Assembly (NCBI GenBank): GCA_028820655.1
Contig: JAPPIK010000050.1
Location: 1 to 45,198, forward strand
From: Candidatus Poribacteria bacterium
Lineage (GTDB): Bacteria > Poribacteria > WGA-4E > JAJDTR01
Direction: 5' to 3'
Length of the DNA: 45,198 bases
The position numbers were made by a program, and so were the translations under genes. The notes beneath the pieces were generated by a model. It was not told where the DNA came from, ran no database searches, and saw only the letters and a list, made by a program, of their open reading frames with translations. This document shows positions 26,341 to 36,032 of the stretch, one piece after another (the first letter of the stretch is position 1; the number at the start of each line of letters is the position of its first letter).

Positions 26341-27303
26341 ATGCGATCCAGACTGAGAGCTAATTGTCTACTGTTTGCGGTGCTGTGCATCTGTCTGGTG
26401 AGTGAGGAACTGTGGTTGAGAAACGTGCTCGCCTCCAACGCTGGCCGAATTGCCTTTACATCCTTAAGAGATGGCAATCCTGAAATCTACGTAATGGATG
26501 GCGATGGAGGGAACCAAGAAAACCTGACAAACCATCCAGCGTACGACCTCGACCCGGATTGGTCTCCCGACGGGACGAAGATTGCGTTCACTTCCGATAG
26601 AGACGGCGACCATTTTCAAATCCACGTTATGGACGCCGATGGAAACAACCCGATTAGACTCACAGATGGACCGGGGGAGAAGCGGCATCCAGACTGGTCT
26701 CCCGATGGGGGTAAGATTGCGTTCACCGTCGACGATACGGTAGACAGTATCGCCGTGATAGATGTCGATGGTAGAAATCGTGAGATGCTTGAATTCCATG
26801 CGTGGAAACCATCATGGTCTCCGGATGGAAAACAGATTGCATTCGTGTCTTGGAGAGACGGGGTCGGGGAGATTTACGTGATAGGAGTTGGCGGACAGGG
26901 GCGCAAAAGGGTGACGCACGATTTCGCGCCTAAACATCACCCATCGTTTTCTCCCGATGGGCGGCGGATAGCATACGAGGCGGAGCACGAAGGATTCTCT
27001 CACATCTTTGTGGTGGGGGTGGATGGTAAAAATAGGGCGAGGCTAACGCACAATGAAGAGAATCATTGGGGCCCCGCATGGTCGCCGGATGGGGGAGTGA
27101 TCGCGTATTTTGTCTGGCACGGCGGCTGGGCCCACCGCACGATTCACTTGATGGCTTCCAATGGAAGATATATCAGGCAACTTAGCGAAGGCGGTGATGC
27201 GTTCGATTACGAGCCCGACATTAGCCCGATGGGATTGGCCGTGTTCCCCGCTTCCAAAACAGGCACAACTTGGGGTAGGCTCAAAATCCCGTTTGAAAAT
27301 TAG
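26341..27303 (+). CDS. Exported PD40-type propeller, array copy 3 (subtype A)
   Basis: 320 residues. ATG 26341 is chosen by homology (MRSRLRANCLLFAVLCICL) and a GGAAGA site; the frame to 26263 is leader sequence. Five SPDG motifs are seen in six repeats. Blade 4 carries IYVIGVGGQGRKRVTHD, shared in kind with copies 9 and 17. The tail is TTWGRLKIPFEN, an unusual end shared only with copy 13, and the DNA after both stops is also similar, so this gene marks the left edge of a duplicated block. Confidence 0.88.
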   Translation: MRSRLRANCLLFAVLCICLVSEELWLRNVLASNAGRIAFTSLRDGNPEIYVMDGDGGNQENLTNHPAYDLDPDWSPDGTKIAFTSDRDGDHFQIHVMDADGNNPIRLTDGPGEKRHPDWSPDGGKIAFTVDDTVDSIAVIDVDGRNREMLEFHAWKPSWSPDGKQIAFVSWRDGVGEIYVIGVGGQGRKRVTHDFAPKHHPSFSPDGRRIAYEAEHEGFSHIFVVGVDGKNRARLTHNEENHWGPAWSPDGGVIAYFVWHGGWAHRTIHLMASNGRYIRQLSEGGDAFDYEPDISPMGLAVFPASKTGTTWGRLKIPFEN

Positions 27304-27625
27304 AAGATAAGGACGTTATTTGGCATTTGGAGTCCAATTTTCTGCGGGAGATCAATCGATCAAGAAAAGGCTGGTGCGCAGAAGATTAGCTATGGAGCTC
27401 TACCGCACTCGCTATCCACTCGCTTGCTGGATTTCTATGGGATTTCTATCGCCTTCGCTGTTCGCTCAGTTGATCACTCGTTATTCACTCGCTTGATTGC
27501 ACCCTACGAGCTTACTATTGCGCTTAGTACCCACTCGCTTGATTGCACCCTACATGAATTTCAGTCATAGCGAGAATGTAAAGAGACTCTAGAATTAGAG
27601 AACCCGATAAAGGAGAATATGTCCG
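27304..27625. repeat. Repeat-rich spacer before the first subtype B gene
   Basis: Holds an AAAGGCTGGTGCGCAGAAGA segment and three to four CTATCGC...CACTCGCTTGAT units (about 27393-27555). The same order of elements recurs at 39264-39654 before the fourth subtype B gene. No gene is seen. Confidence 0.55.
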
Positions 27626-28609
27626 ATGAATAGCGTCAGCCCGATTTTGAGAAGATGCCTGTTTCTACCGATTTTGGCGTTAATGGTTGCGTCCGACAGC
27701 GCGGCGCAGGAATTGGACTTGAGAATCGTCTTTTCATCGAACCGCGGCGGCAACTGGGACATATACTCCATGGACATGCACGGAAACAACCTCCTCCAAC
27801 TCTCTGACGACCCGGTATCCGATGAATATCCCGCGTGCTCGCCGGATGGGAGACGGATTGCGTTCAATTCAAATCGCGGCCTTACACCCGAACTGTATGT
27901 GATGAACAGCAATGGCAAGAACGCGATCAGACTTACCCATGACAGTTTTCAAAAGGGGCGTCCAAGTTGGTCGCCGGATGGAAAGAGGATTGTTTTTGCA
28001 TCATTTCGTTTGCCCGCTGCCAACTGGGAAATCTACGCAATAGGCGCCGATGGAGAAAATGAGATAAATTTGACACAACACAAAGAGCCTGATTTGTCAC
28101 CGAGTTGGTCGCCGGATGGAAACGAGATTGCGTTTGTCTCCATGTTTGACGGCGGCGCGTTCGGTTCTCATCATATTTTCGTGATGAACGCAAACGGAAA
28201 GGGAAGGCGCAATCTCACCGGTGACACCGGCCTGGTAAACAGTTTCGATCCTACTTGGTCGCCGGATGGAAGGAAGATTGCATTCAGGTCGCTGTTCAAC
28301 TTGGAGAGTTATGAAATTTACGTGATGAACGCCGAGGGGAAAGAGTTAGAGCGGCTTACGGAAGAGAGTAACAGCAGCATGCCAGCCTTTTCACCGGATG
28401 GGAGTAAAATTGCGTTTGTGTCAATGCGTGAAGGAGGTACCGATATTTATTTGATGGACGCCAACGGGATGAACGCCGTCAATCTCACGAGAAGTCCGCC
28501 CGGAACCGCGAGCACGTCTCCTTCCTGGCTGCCCCGTGCATTGGCAGTCAACCCGAAAGGAAAGTTGCCGATATCTTGGGGAGTACTCAAACGGACCGGG
28601 CACCCGTGA
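27626..28609 (+). CDS. Exported PD40-type propeller, array copy 4 (subtype B)
   Basis: 327 residues. Subtype B has a cleaner signal peptide (MNSVSPILRRCLFLPILALM, cut near AAQ) and a different tail context: ALAVNPKGKLPISWGVLKRT then GHP. Six repeats begin with NWDIYSMDMHGNNLLQLSD, and the first SPDG strand is ACSPDG, with Cys where Trp is usual. ATG 27626 is 10 nt after AGGAG. An overlapping four-codon frame (ATG at 27619) lies between the two. Confidence 0.88.
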   Translation: MNSVSPILRRCLFLPILALMVASDSAAQELDLRIVFSSNRGGNWDIYSMDMHGNNLLQLSDDPVSDEYPACSPDGRRIAFNSNRGLTPELYVMNSNGKNAIRLTHDSFQKGRPSWSPDGKRIVFASFRLPAANWEIYAIGADGENEINLTQHKEPDLSPSWSPDGNEIAFVSMFDGGAFGSHHIFVMNANGKGRRNLTGDTGLVNSFDPTWSPDGRKIAFRSLFNLESYEIYVMNAEGKELERLTEESNSSMPAFSPDGSKIAFVSMREGGTDIYLMDANGMNAVNLTRSPPGTASTSPSWLPRALAVNPKGKLPISWGVLKRTGHP

Positions 28610-28821
28610 TGTCAACGAACTCGGTGCTGACGCTTAAACACGGCATTGGCAAGATATAGAGAGTACTCAATAGTCATTCCAATTGAGAATTACACATTTA
28701 GGACTAGACTGTTCGATATGTAGAATCGTAGTTACTGCGCATCTTTTTTGGCAGCAGATTTTGCTCGCGATATGAGGTCGCACCTACAGGTATAGAACCC
28801 GACAAAAGGAGAGAATGACGG

Positions 28822-29811
28822 ATGAATAACGTCAGCCCGCTTTTGAGGAGATGCCTATTGCTGCTACTATTGGCGTTAATGGTTGCGTCCGACAGCGCGG
28901 CGCAGGGATTGGACTCGAGAATCGTCTTTGCATCGAACCGCAACGGAGATTGGGACATTTACTCTATGGACGTGAACGGAGAAAACCTCCTCCAACTCAC
29001 CAACCACCGGACTTCTGACGAATATCCCGCTTGGTCGCCGGACGGGAAAAGGATTGCGTTCAATTCCAATCGCGGCCTGTCACCTGATCTGTATGTGATG
29101 GACAGCGACGGCAAAAACGCGATCAGGCTCACCCGTGACGGTCGTTCAAAAAGCCGCCCGAGTTGGTCGCCGGATGGCGCGAGGATTGCCTATTCATCTT
29201 TCCGTTTGGAGATTGGCAACTATGAAATCTACGTGATGGACGCCGATGGGAACAACGAGATAAACTTGACAAACCACAAGTGGAACGATGTTAATCCGAG
29301 CTGGTCGCCGGATGGAAGAGAGATGGCGTTTGAGTCCTTCCGTACCGGCGGCTTTAATGATCCCACTCATATCTTCGTGATGAATGCGGACGGAACGGAA
29401 AGGCGTAATCTCACCGCCGACACCCACCTAAGGTTCAATTCCGCTCCCAGTTGGTCGCCGGATGGACACAAGATTGTTTTCAGTTCGAAGTTCAACTTAG
29501 CGGGTCATGACCTTTTCGTGATCACCGCTGACGGGAAGGAGTTAGAACAGCTTACGGACGGACCGCGTAGCAGCTGGTCACCGGTCTATTCGCCGGATGG
29601 GAGAAAAATTGCCTTTGTGTCAACGCGTGACGGAGATAGAGATATTTATTTGATGGACGCCAACGGGAGGAACTCGGTCAATCTCACAGAAAGTGCGCCC
29701 GGTACCGGGAACACATCTCCTTCCTGGCTGCCCCGTGCCTTGGCAGTCAACCCGAAAGGAAAGTTGCCGATATCTTGGGGCGTTCTCAAACGAACCGGGA
29801 ACCCGCGATGA
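28822..29811 (+). CDS. Exported PD40-type propeller, array copy 5 (subtype B)
   Basis: 329 residues with signal peptide MNNVSPLLRRCLLLLLLALM, six PD40 repeats, and WSPDG motifs in blades 1-4 with a YSPDG in blade 5. The segment 28966-29211 is identical in DNA to 30280-30525 of copy 6, while the rest of the two genes differs, suggesting recent conversion or duplication. The tail is GKLPISWGVLKRTGNPR. The upstream gap (28610-28821) holds a diverged CTACAG-ending repeat. Confidence 0.88.
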   Translation: MNNVSPLLRRCLLLLLLALMVASDSAAQGLDSRIVFASNRNGDWDIYSMDVNGENLLQLTNHRTSDEYPAWSPDGKRIAFNSNRGLSPDLYVMDSDGKNAIRLTRDGRSKSRPSWSPDGARIAYSSFRLEIGNYEIYVMDADGNNEINLTNHKWNDVNPSWSPDGREMAFESFRTGGFNDPTHIFVMNADGTERRNLTADTHLRFNSAPSWSPDGHKIVFSSKFNLAGHDLFVITADGKELEQLTDGPRSSWSPVYSPDGRKIAFVSTRDGDRDIYLMDANGRNSVNLTESAPGTGNTSPSWLPRALAVNPKGKLPISWGVLKRTGNPR

Positions 29812-30135
29812 TGGCATGAAAGCGATAGGCGCCCACTCATTATGGAGATTTCAAAGGACGAATTTCCGGACATTTAAGTCATCGCCAGGAATTACAGAAT
29901 CAAAGTTGCCGCCTGCAAAATCTTAGTCATACGCCACCGTTAGTTTTCTTAAGAATAAAATATTAATCGCGCGGATTTCCCGGAAGTCAAGCGTCTGAAT
30001 AAGGAGTGCGATAGAACGTTTCGCTGTCAATTTACGCATTGCAAACACAATCTAACAGATTGTGCTACAAGGGTGCCAACCTAGGTTTGAAAATTCTCTA
30101 GAAGTGAAGAACCCGACAGAAGGAGAATATGACCG
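29812..30135. repeat. Spacer between copies 5 and 6
   Basis: No gene is seen. 29993-30016 is a reverse-orientation dispersed repeat (GTCTGAATAAGGAGTGCGAT). 30046-30064 is an 8-bp stem CACAATCT/AGATTGTG with a 3-nt loop, followed by CTACAAG. Confidence 0.45.
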
Positions 30136-31125
30136 ATGAATCACGTAAGCCCGCCTTTGAGGAGAAGCTTGTTTTTACTGATTTTTGCGTTAACGGTCGC
30201 GTCGGACAGCGCGGCGCAGGGATTGGACTCGAGAATCGTCTTTGCATCGAACCGCGACGGAGATTGGGACATTTACTCCATGGACGTGAACGGAGAAAAC
30301 CTCCTCCAACTCACCAACCACCGGACTTCTGACGAATATCCCGCTTGGTCGCCGGACGGGAAAAGGATTGCGTTCAATTCCAATCGCGGCCTGTCACCTG
30401 ATCTGTATGTGATGGACAGCGACGGCAAAAACGCGATCAGGCTCACCCGTGACGGTCGTTCAAAAAGCCGCCCGAGTTGGTCGCCGGATGGCGCGAGGAT
30501 TGCCTATTCATCTTTCCGTTTGGAGGTTGGCAACTCGGAAATCTACGTGATGGACGCCGATGGCAATAACGAGACAAACTTGACAAACCACAGGTGGAAC
30601 GACAATAAGCCGAGTTGGTCGCCAGATGGAAACAAGATGGCGTTTGAATCCTCCCGTACCGGCCTCTTTAATGATCCTAGGCACATCTTCGTGATGAATG
30701 CGGATGGAACGGAGAGGCGCAATCTCACCGACGACACCCACCTGAGGTTCAATTCCGCTCCCAGTTGGTCGCCGGATGGACGCAAGATTGCTTTCAGCTC
30801 GAGGTTCAACATAGCGGGTGATGACCTTTTCGTGATCACCGCCGACGGGAAGGAGTTGGAGCAGCTTACGGACGGGCCGGGTACCAGCAGATTACCAGTC
30901 TATTCGCCGGATGGGAGAAAAATCGCCTTTGTGTCCGGTCGTAGAGAAGATTCCAATATTTATTTGATGGACGCCAACGGGACGAACGCGGTCAAACTTA
31001 CGAAACGCGCGCCCGGTACCGGGAACACATCTCCCTCCTGGCTGCCCGGTGCATTGGCAGTCAACCCGAAAGGAAAGTTGCCCATATCTTGGGGTATGGT
31101 CAAATGGACCGGGAACCCGCGATGA
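30136..31125 (+). CDS. Exported PD40-type propeller, array copy 6 (subtype B)
   Basis: 329 residues, closest to copy 5. Signal peptide MNHVSPPLRRSLFLLIFALT. Six repeats; in blade 5 the usual Trp/Ser before YSPDG is replaced (SRLPVYSPDG). The tail is GKLPISWGMVKWTGNPR, with Met-Val in place of Val-Leu inside the motif, one of the more divergent tails. AAGGAG lies 10 nt upstream of the ATG. Confidence 0.88.
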   Translation: MNHVSPPLRRSLFLLIFALTVASDSAAQGLDSRIVFASNRDGDWDIYSMDVNGENLLQLTNHRTSDEYPAWSPDGKRIAFNSNRGLSPDLYVMDSDGKNAIRLTRDGRSKSRPSWSPDGARIAYSSFRLEVGNSEIYVMDADGNNETNLTNHRWNDNKPSWSPDGNKMAFESSRTGLFNDPRHIFVMNADGTERRNLTDDTHLRFNSAPSWSPDGRKIAFSSRFNIAGDDLFVITADGKELEQLTDGPGTSRLPVYSPDGRKIAFVSGRREDSNIYLMDANGTNAVKLTKRAPGTGNTSPSWLPGALAVNPKGKLPISWGMVKWTGNPR

Positions 31126-31335
31126 TGTCTATGAACTCGGCGGCGAGACCTAAGCACATTCCATAGCATTGTGCTTTGAGAGCCGGATCGTATTATGTGA
31201 TGTCGTTACGCGCCAATGCGAAGACGATTGACTTAATAAATATCTAAATGTGGAGCAGACGGGCCGCTCCAAGGCATTTGCCCGGGTTGCCTTGTAGCGG
31301 TCATCTTGGTAGGGCACCCATTGAAGGAGAAAAGC

Positions 31336-32343
31336 ATGAGATTCAAACCGGTCGATAGACTCTTGCGTCTGATGGTACTATCCAATCTCTTGGTGATCGG
31401 GGCGCTGTTGGAGTTAACCGGACATGCCGCGCACCACAAACCGCAGATTGCGTTCACTTCCGGGAGAGACGGAAATTCCGAAATCTATGTGATGGATGCG
31501 GATGGCAAAAATCAGAGAAACCTAACGAATCATCCTGCCGGCGACTCTCAGCCGTCATGGTCTCCGGACGGCAAAAAGATTGCATTCATATCCAATAGAA
31601 ATGGCGGCAATATTCAGATTTTCGTGATGGATAGCGACGGACAAAACCCGGCAAGATTAACTGACGAAGTGTGGGACATGAATCCTGCATGGTCTCCTGA
31701 CGGTCGAAAGATTGCATTTACCGGCTACAAAGATGCGGGGCTTGGGGATGGAACATGGAACACCGATATCTACGTCATGAACCCGGACGGAACGAGTCGC
31801 AAGCGGCTAACCCGCGTTCCCGGGAATAACTCCTATCCATCTTGGTCGCCGGACAGTCAAAAGATTGCATTCGTGAGCTCCGGAAACGGCGCTTCTGAAA
31901 TCTACGTGATGAACGCGAATGGCACAAAACAGAAAAGACTAACCCACGATGGCGTTCGCGAGAACAAGCGTGAACCCTCGTGGTCTCCGGACGGTCAAAG
32001 CATCGCTTTCGTGTACAACGATTTGCGCTCGATTCAAATTTATGCAATGGATACGGAAGGTGAGAATCAGCGAAAGTTGACGGACGGCGAGTACGACTGG
32101 AGCCCGGCGTGGTCCCCTGACGGCGGGATGATCGCATACGAGTCTTGGAGAGCGCCCGACCGCATAAGCGAAATCCACCTGATGACGGCCGATGGCAAGT
32201 ACCTCAAACAACTCAGCGGCTTGCACGAACGCGGCGATTGGGACCCGGACTGGCTTGATCCTTCATCGCTTAATGTTGCCGCTGAAGGAAACAGAATCAC
32301 AATTTGGGGCAGGCTGAAGAAACTCGCGCCCAACATTCGGTAG
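31336..32343 (+). CDS. Exported PD40-type propeller, array copy 7 (divergent subtype A)
   Basis: 335 residues. It is the most regular repeat protein of the array: every blade fits S-x-x-D/N-G, IYVMDADG and P-x-WSPDG closely, and one motif is WSPDS. The signal peptide (LMVLSNLLVIGALLELTGHA) differs from those of the other copies, and the leader is also different, so this gene may be an old or independent member. ATG 31336 has AAGGAG about 7 nt upstream. The tail is GNRITIWGRLKKLAPNIR. Confidence 0.88.
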   Translation: MRFKPVDRLLRLMVLSNLLVIGALLELTGHAAHHKPQIAFTSGRDGNSEIYVMDADGKNQRNLTNHPAGDSQPSWSPDGKKIAFISNRNGGNIQIFVMDSDGQNPARLTDEVWDMNPAWSPDGRKIAFTGYKDAGLGDGTWNTDIYVMNPDGTSRKRLTRVPGNNSYPSWSPDSQKIAFVSSGNGASEIYVMNANGTKQKRLTHDGVRENKREPSWSPDGQSIAFVYNDLRSIQIYAMDTEGENQRKLTDGEYDWSPAWSPDGGMIAYESWRAPDRISEIHLMTADGKYLKQLSGLHERGDWDPDWLDPSSLNVAAEGNRITIWGRLKKLAPNIR

Positions 32344-32645
32344 GCGATGCGAGTATTGGTCCGGAGTCAATTGAACAGTCAACCGTAGGAGCGATCTCCG
32401 GCTCAAGGCCGCGATTCGGAGATCGCTCCTACAAAAGAGGTGGAATAGATTGCAGGACTACGATCCCGATTCCGCGAGTCCGATCCGTGTAAATCTGTAG
32501 TTGAATCGACCATAATGGTCGGTAGCGCGTCCAAACAGTAACCGTGCAGCCGATCAATTGATCCTACCGGGTCGGCCGATCAGGTTTATTGTGCCAGCCC
32601 CGTGAGTCTTAAAGATGTGGCGAGACGACAACTGAGGAGGACAAA
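32344..32645. repeat. Spacer with a full inverted repeat of the CGATCTCCG family
   Basis: 32385-32400 and 32417-32432 are perfect 16-bp inverted arms (GTAGGAGCGATCTCCG and its complement) around a 16-nt loop. This is the complete hairpin form of the 25-bp repeat found singly elsewhere in the window. The part from about 32505 is a partial subtype A leader. No gene is seen. Confidence 0.6.
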
Positions 32646-33635
32646 ATGCGAATCAAACTGGCAGCCAGATTTCTACTGTTTGCGGTGTTGTGCGCACCTC
32701 TGACGAGTGTAGACGTATTGTTGAGAGAAGGATTCGCCGCGCAGAACTCACGGATTGTCTTTTCAACCACGAGACACCACCGCACCGAGATTTATGTGAT
32801 GGACGCCGACGGGGGCAACCAAGAACGACTAACTGACAATCGAGCGTATGACAGTTATCCGACATGGTCTCCCGACCGGGAGAATATTGCGTTTGTGTCC
32901 GACCGAGCCGGTGGCTGGCCTCAAATCTACGTGATGGACGCCCGAGGAAAGCGCGCGATTAAACTGACAGATACACCGGGAGGAAAGGGGGATACGGACT
33001 GGTCTCCCGACGGGGAGAAATTAGCATTCACCTCATGGGATGGAGAGGATAGGCAGACTTCCCGTATCACCGTAATGGATGCAGACGGAAAAAACGCCTT
33101 CAAACTGACCGAGGGGCAGGAACCGTCATGGTCGCCCAGTGGTCGAAGGATCGCATTCACGTCCGGGAGAGAATTTGACGATCAGATTTTCGTGATAGGC
33201 GTTAACGGTGGAAAACGAGAAAGAGTGACAAAATCTAAGGCGATCAAGGGTACGCCGGCATGGTCTCCCGACGGGAAACGAATTGCATACATGGCTCTGA
33301 CTTTGGAAGATGGATTCTATCAAATCTATGTAATTGGGGAGGATGGGAAAGACCGGGTGAGGCTTACGCACAATCTGGAACATCATATGGATCCCACATG
33401 GTCTCCGGATGGACGGCAGATAGCGTATGTGTGGGGGCCTAATATTTTCGTGAACCCCCCGGCAAAGATTCGCTTGATGACCGCCGATGGGAAATATATC
33501 AAGCAACTTAGCGGTGACCACAACGGGAACGAATATTACCCCGACTTTGGCCCGGTTAGCCTAGCTGTGTCCCCGGCATCCAACAAAGCCATAACTTGGG
33601 GGAAATTGAAGAAACGGGCGCCCGAAATCCGATAA
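32646..33635 (+). CDS. Exported PD40-type propeller, array copy 8 (subtype A)
   Basis: 329 residues. Forms a subgroup with copies 10 and 11: all begin with a RIVFSTTRHHRTEIYVMDAD-like blade, have WSPDR instead of WSPDG in blade 1 (TWSPDRENIAF), and share YVWGPNI before the last blade. One further motif is WSPSG. GAGGAGG-type site before the ATG; signal-like N-terminus MRIKLAARFLLFAVLCAPL. The tail is NKAITWGKLKKRAPEIR. Confidence 0.88.
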   Translation: MRIKLAARFLLFAVLCAPLTSVDVLLREGFAAQNSRIVFSTTRHHRTEIYVMDADGGNQERLTDNRAYDSYPTWSPDRENIAFVSDRAGGWPQIYVMDARGKRAIKLTDTPGGKGDTDWSPDGEKLAFTSWDGEDRQTSRITVMDADGKNAFKLTEGQEPSWSPSGRRIAFTSGREFDDQIFVIGVNGGKRERVTKSKAIKGTPAWSPDGKRIAYMALTLEDGFYQIYVIGEDGKDRVRLTHNLEHHMDPTWSPDGRQIAYVWGPNIFVNPPAKIRLMTADGKYIKQLSGDHNGNEYYPDFGPVSLAVSPASNKAITWGKLKKRAPEIR

Positions 33636-33789
33636 GCGATGCGAATTTCGAATTTACAGGCGATTGGAATCCTCGCCGGCGTCGAGGCCGCCATAAAACA
33701 GTTGGGAGTTCGTCCAAACAGCACCCGCGCGCCCGCGCTCAAAGCAAGTTTCTGTAATGCTCATTCGCCCCAAAACTAAGGAGGACAAT
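33636..33789. repeat. Subtype A leader repeat (type example)
   Basis: This spacer recurs before most subtype A genes: 24877-25061, 26224-26340, 32505-32645 (partial), 34740-34893, 35887-36032, 37047-37171, 38147-38297, 40645-40801, 42041-42199, 43208-43391, and without a gene at 44358-44530. Shared marks in order: GGCGTCGAGG, GGTTGGGAGT, GTCCAAACAG, AAAGCAAGTT, GCTCAT and AGGAGGACAA just before the ATG. The gene plus its leader is therefore the unit of duplication. The leader may hold the promoter, but no confident -35/-10 pair was found. Confidence 0.6.
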
Positions 33790-34739
33790 ATGCAATTCAA
33801 ACTGGCGGTTAGATTTCTCCTGTTTGCAGGACTGTGCGTCAGTCTGACTACCGGAAAACCGGTGTCGAAACTCGCGCTCGCCTCCAATACCGGTCGAATT
33901 GTCTTTACATCCTTGAGGGACGGCAACGCTGAAATCTATGTCATGGATGCCGATGGAGGAAACCAGGAAAACCTGACAAACCATCTAGCGTATGACGTTG
34001 ATCCGGATTGGTCGCCCGACGGAACAAAGATTGCATTCGAGTCTTGGAGAGACGGGACCGGTGACATTTACGTAATGGACGCCGATGGAAAGAACGTGAT
34101 TAGACTCACGGATGGACCTGGGACGAAGAGTCATCCAGACTGGTCTCCCGATGGGAAAAAGATTGCGTTCTCCGTCGACGATTTGTTAGATCATATCGAC
34201 GTGATCGATGCCGACGGTAGAAATCGCGAGAAGCTTGCAGACCGGGCGAGGTATCCATCATGGTCTCCGGATGGTAAGCAGATTGCCTTCGTGAACGGTG
34301 AGATTTACGTGATAGGCGATGGCGGACAGGGGCGTAAAAGGGTGACGGACGATTTAGGAGGTAAATCGAGCCCATCGTTTTCTCCCGACGGGAGGCGGAT
34401 AGCATACGATGTGGAGCACGAAGGAATCGGTCACATCTTTGTGGTGGGGGCGGATGGTAGAAATCGGGTGAGGCTTACGCACAATGAAGAACATCATTGG
34501 GGCCCCGCATGGTCTCCTGATGGACAAGTGATCGCATACCATGTTTGGGACGGCCTTTGGGGCCCAGCAAGATTCACTTGATGGCCTCCAATGGCAGATA
34601 TATTAGGCAACTTAGCCATGGCGACAATGCGCGCGACCTGGGGCCCGACATCAGCCCGTTGGGATTAGCAGTGTCACCCGCTTCCAACAAAAGCACAATT
34701 TGGGGCAGGCTAAAGACTCGCACTTCCGACCTCCCGTAA
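33790..34739 (+). pseudogene. PD40-type propeller, array copy 9 (subtype A), frameshifted near its end
   Basis: ATG 33790 behind GAGGACA opens a normal subtype A protein (MQFKLAVRFLLFAGLCVSL, six-repeat body). Near 34565-34575 one base is missing relative to the paralogues, so the frame stops at 34581 after WGPARFT. The correct continuation, KIHLMASNGRYIRQL through NKSTIWGRLKTRTSDLP, lies in another frame up to the TAA at 34737-34739. The lesion removes the last blade and the WGxLK tail. Blade 4 lacks the SWRDG-like turn (FVNGEIYVIG), a deletion shared with copy 17. A sequencing error cannot be excluded. Confidence 0.8.
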
Positions 34740-34893
34740 TTTGTGCGATTATTTCATGAATCTTGAAAATGTGGGAAATACGGCGGTGTAGGTCATTAAT
34801 ATTCGCATCAGCGTCGAGGGCGTTGATTTATCGCCGCTGGCGCTAAAATCCTGTTAGTTTGCTTTTCGTTTTTTCACAACCAAGGAGGACAAA

Positions 34894-35886
34894 ATGCGGT
34901 TTAAACTGGCAGCCAGATTTCTACTGTTTTCGGTGCTGTGCGCACCTCTGACGAGTGTAGACGTATTGTTGAAAGAAGGATTCGGCGCTCAGAACTCGCG
35001 GATTGTCTTTTCAACCGCGCGACACCACCGCACAGAAATTTATATAATGGACGCCGACGGGGGCAACCAAGAACGACTAACTGACAATCGAGCGTATGAC
35101 GATCAGCCGACATGGTCTCCCGACCGGGAGAATATTGCGTTTGTTTCCGATCGAAACGGCGGTGTGCGTCAAATTTACGTAATGGACGCCCGCGGCAAGC
35201 GCGCCATCAAACTGACAGATACAGCCGAGGAAAAGGGGGATCCGGACTGGTCTCCCGACGGCGAGAGAATAGCATTCACTTCTTGGGATGGACAGGATTG
35301 GTGGAGCCGTGAGAATCCACGCATCTCCGTGATGGATGCAGACGGAAAAAACGCCTTCAAACTGACCGACGGGGAGCACCCGTCATGGTCGCCCGACGGT
35401 CGGAGGATTGCATTCACGTCCGGGTACGATCGGGATGATCACATTTACGTGATAGACGCTAACGGAGGCAGACGAAAACGAGTGACGAAATCCAGGGCGG
35501 TCAAGAGCATGCCGGCATGGTCTCCCGACGGGAAACGAATTGCTTACATGGCTACGGACGATGGAACTCTTCACATCTTTGTGATTGGGGCGGATGGAAA
35601 AAATCGGGTGAGGCTGACGCACAATCCAGAGCACCATATGGACCCCACATGGTCTCCGGATGGTCGGCTGATAGCGTATGTGTGGGGACCCGATATTCTC
35701 CTAAACCCCCCGGCAAAGATTCGCTTGATGACCGCCGATGGGAATTACATCAAACAACTTAGCGGTGAGCACAACGGGAACGAATATTACCCCGACTTCG
35801 GCCCGGTTAGCCTAGCTGTGTCCCCGGCATCCAACAAAGCCATAACTTGGGGGAAATTGAAGAAACGGGCGCCCAATCTCCGATAA
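34894..35886 (+). CDS. Exported PD40-type propeller, array copy 10 (subtype A)
   Basis: 330 residues, nearest to copy 8, with which it shares long DNA stretches in the first 250 bp and at the 3' end (KAITWGKLKKRAP). Blade 3 has an insertion (DGQDWWSRENPRISVMDADG) shared in kind with copy 11 but shorter in copy 8. CAAGGAGGACAA precedes the ATG. Its stop TAA sits in a CGATAAGCGATG context, a useful reference for the lost stop of copy 11. Confidence 0.88.
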   Translation: MRFKLAARFLLFSVLCAPLTSVDVLLKEGFGAQNSRIVFSTARHHRTEIYIMDADGGNQERLTDNRAYDDQPTWSPDRENIAFVSDRNGGVRQIYVMDARGKRAIKLTDTAEEKGDPDWSPDGERIAFTSWDGQDWWSRENPRISVMDADGKNAFKLTDGEHPSWSPDGRRIAFTSGYDRDDHIYVIDANGGRRKRVTKSRAVKSMPAWSPDGKRIAYMATDDGTLHIFVIGADGKNRVRLTHNPEHHMDPTWSPDGRLIAYVWGPDILLNPPAKIRLMTADGNYIKQLSGEHNGNEYYPDFGPVSLAVSPASNKAITWGKLKKRAPNLR

Positions 35887-36032
35887 GCGATGCGAATACC
35901 GCATGAACTCGGGATTGGAAACCGCTTCGGCGTCGGGGCCGGCACGTCATGGGTGGGATCGCGTCCAAACAGCGCCGAGGAACAAAGCGTGTTAATGTAA
36001 TGCTCATTTGACCCAAAACCAAGGAGGGAAGA

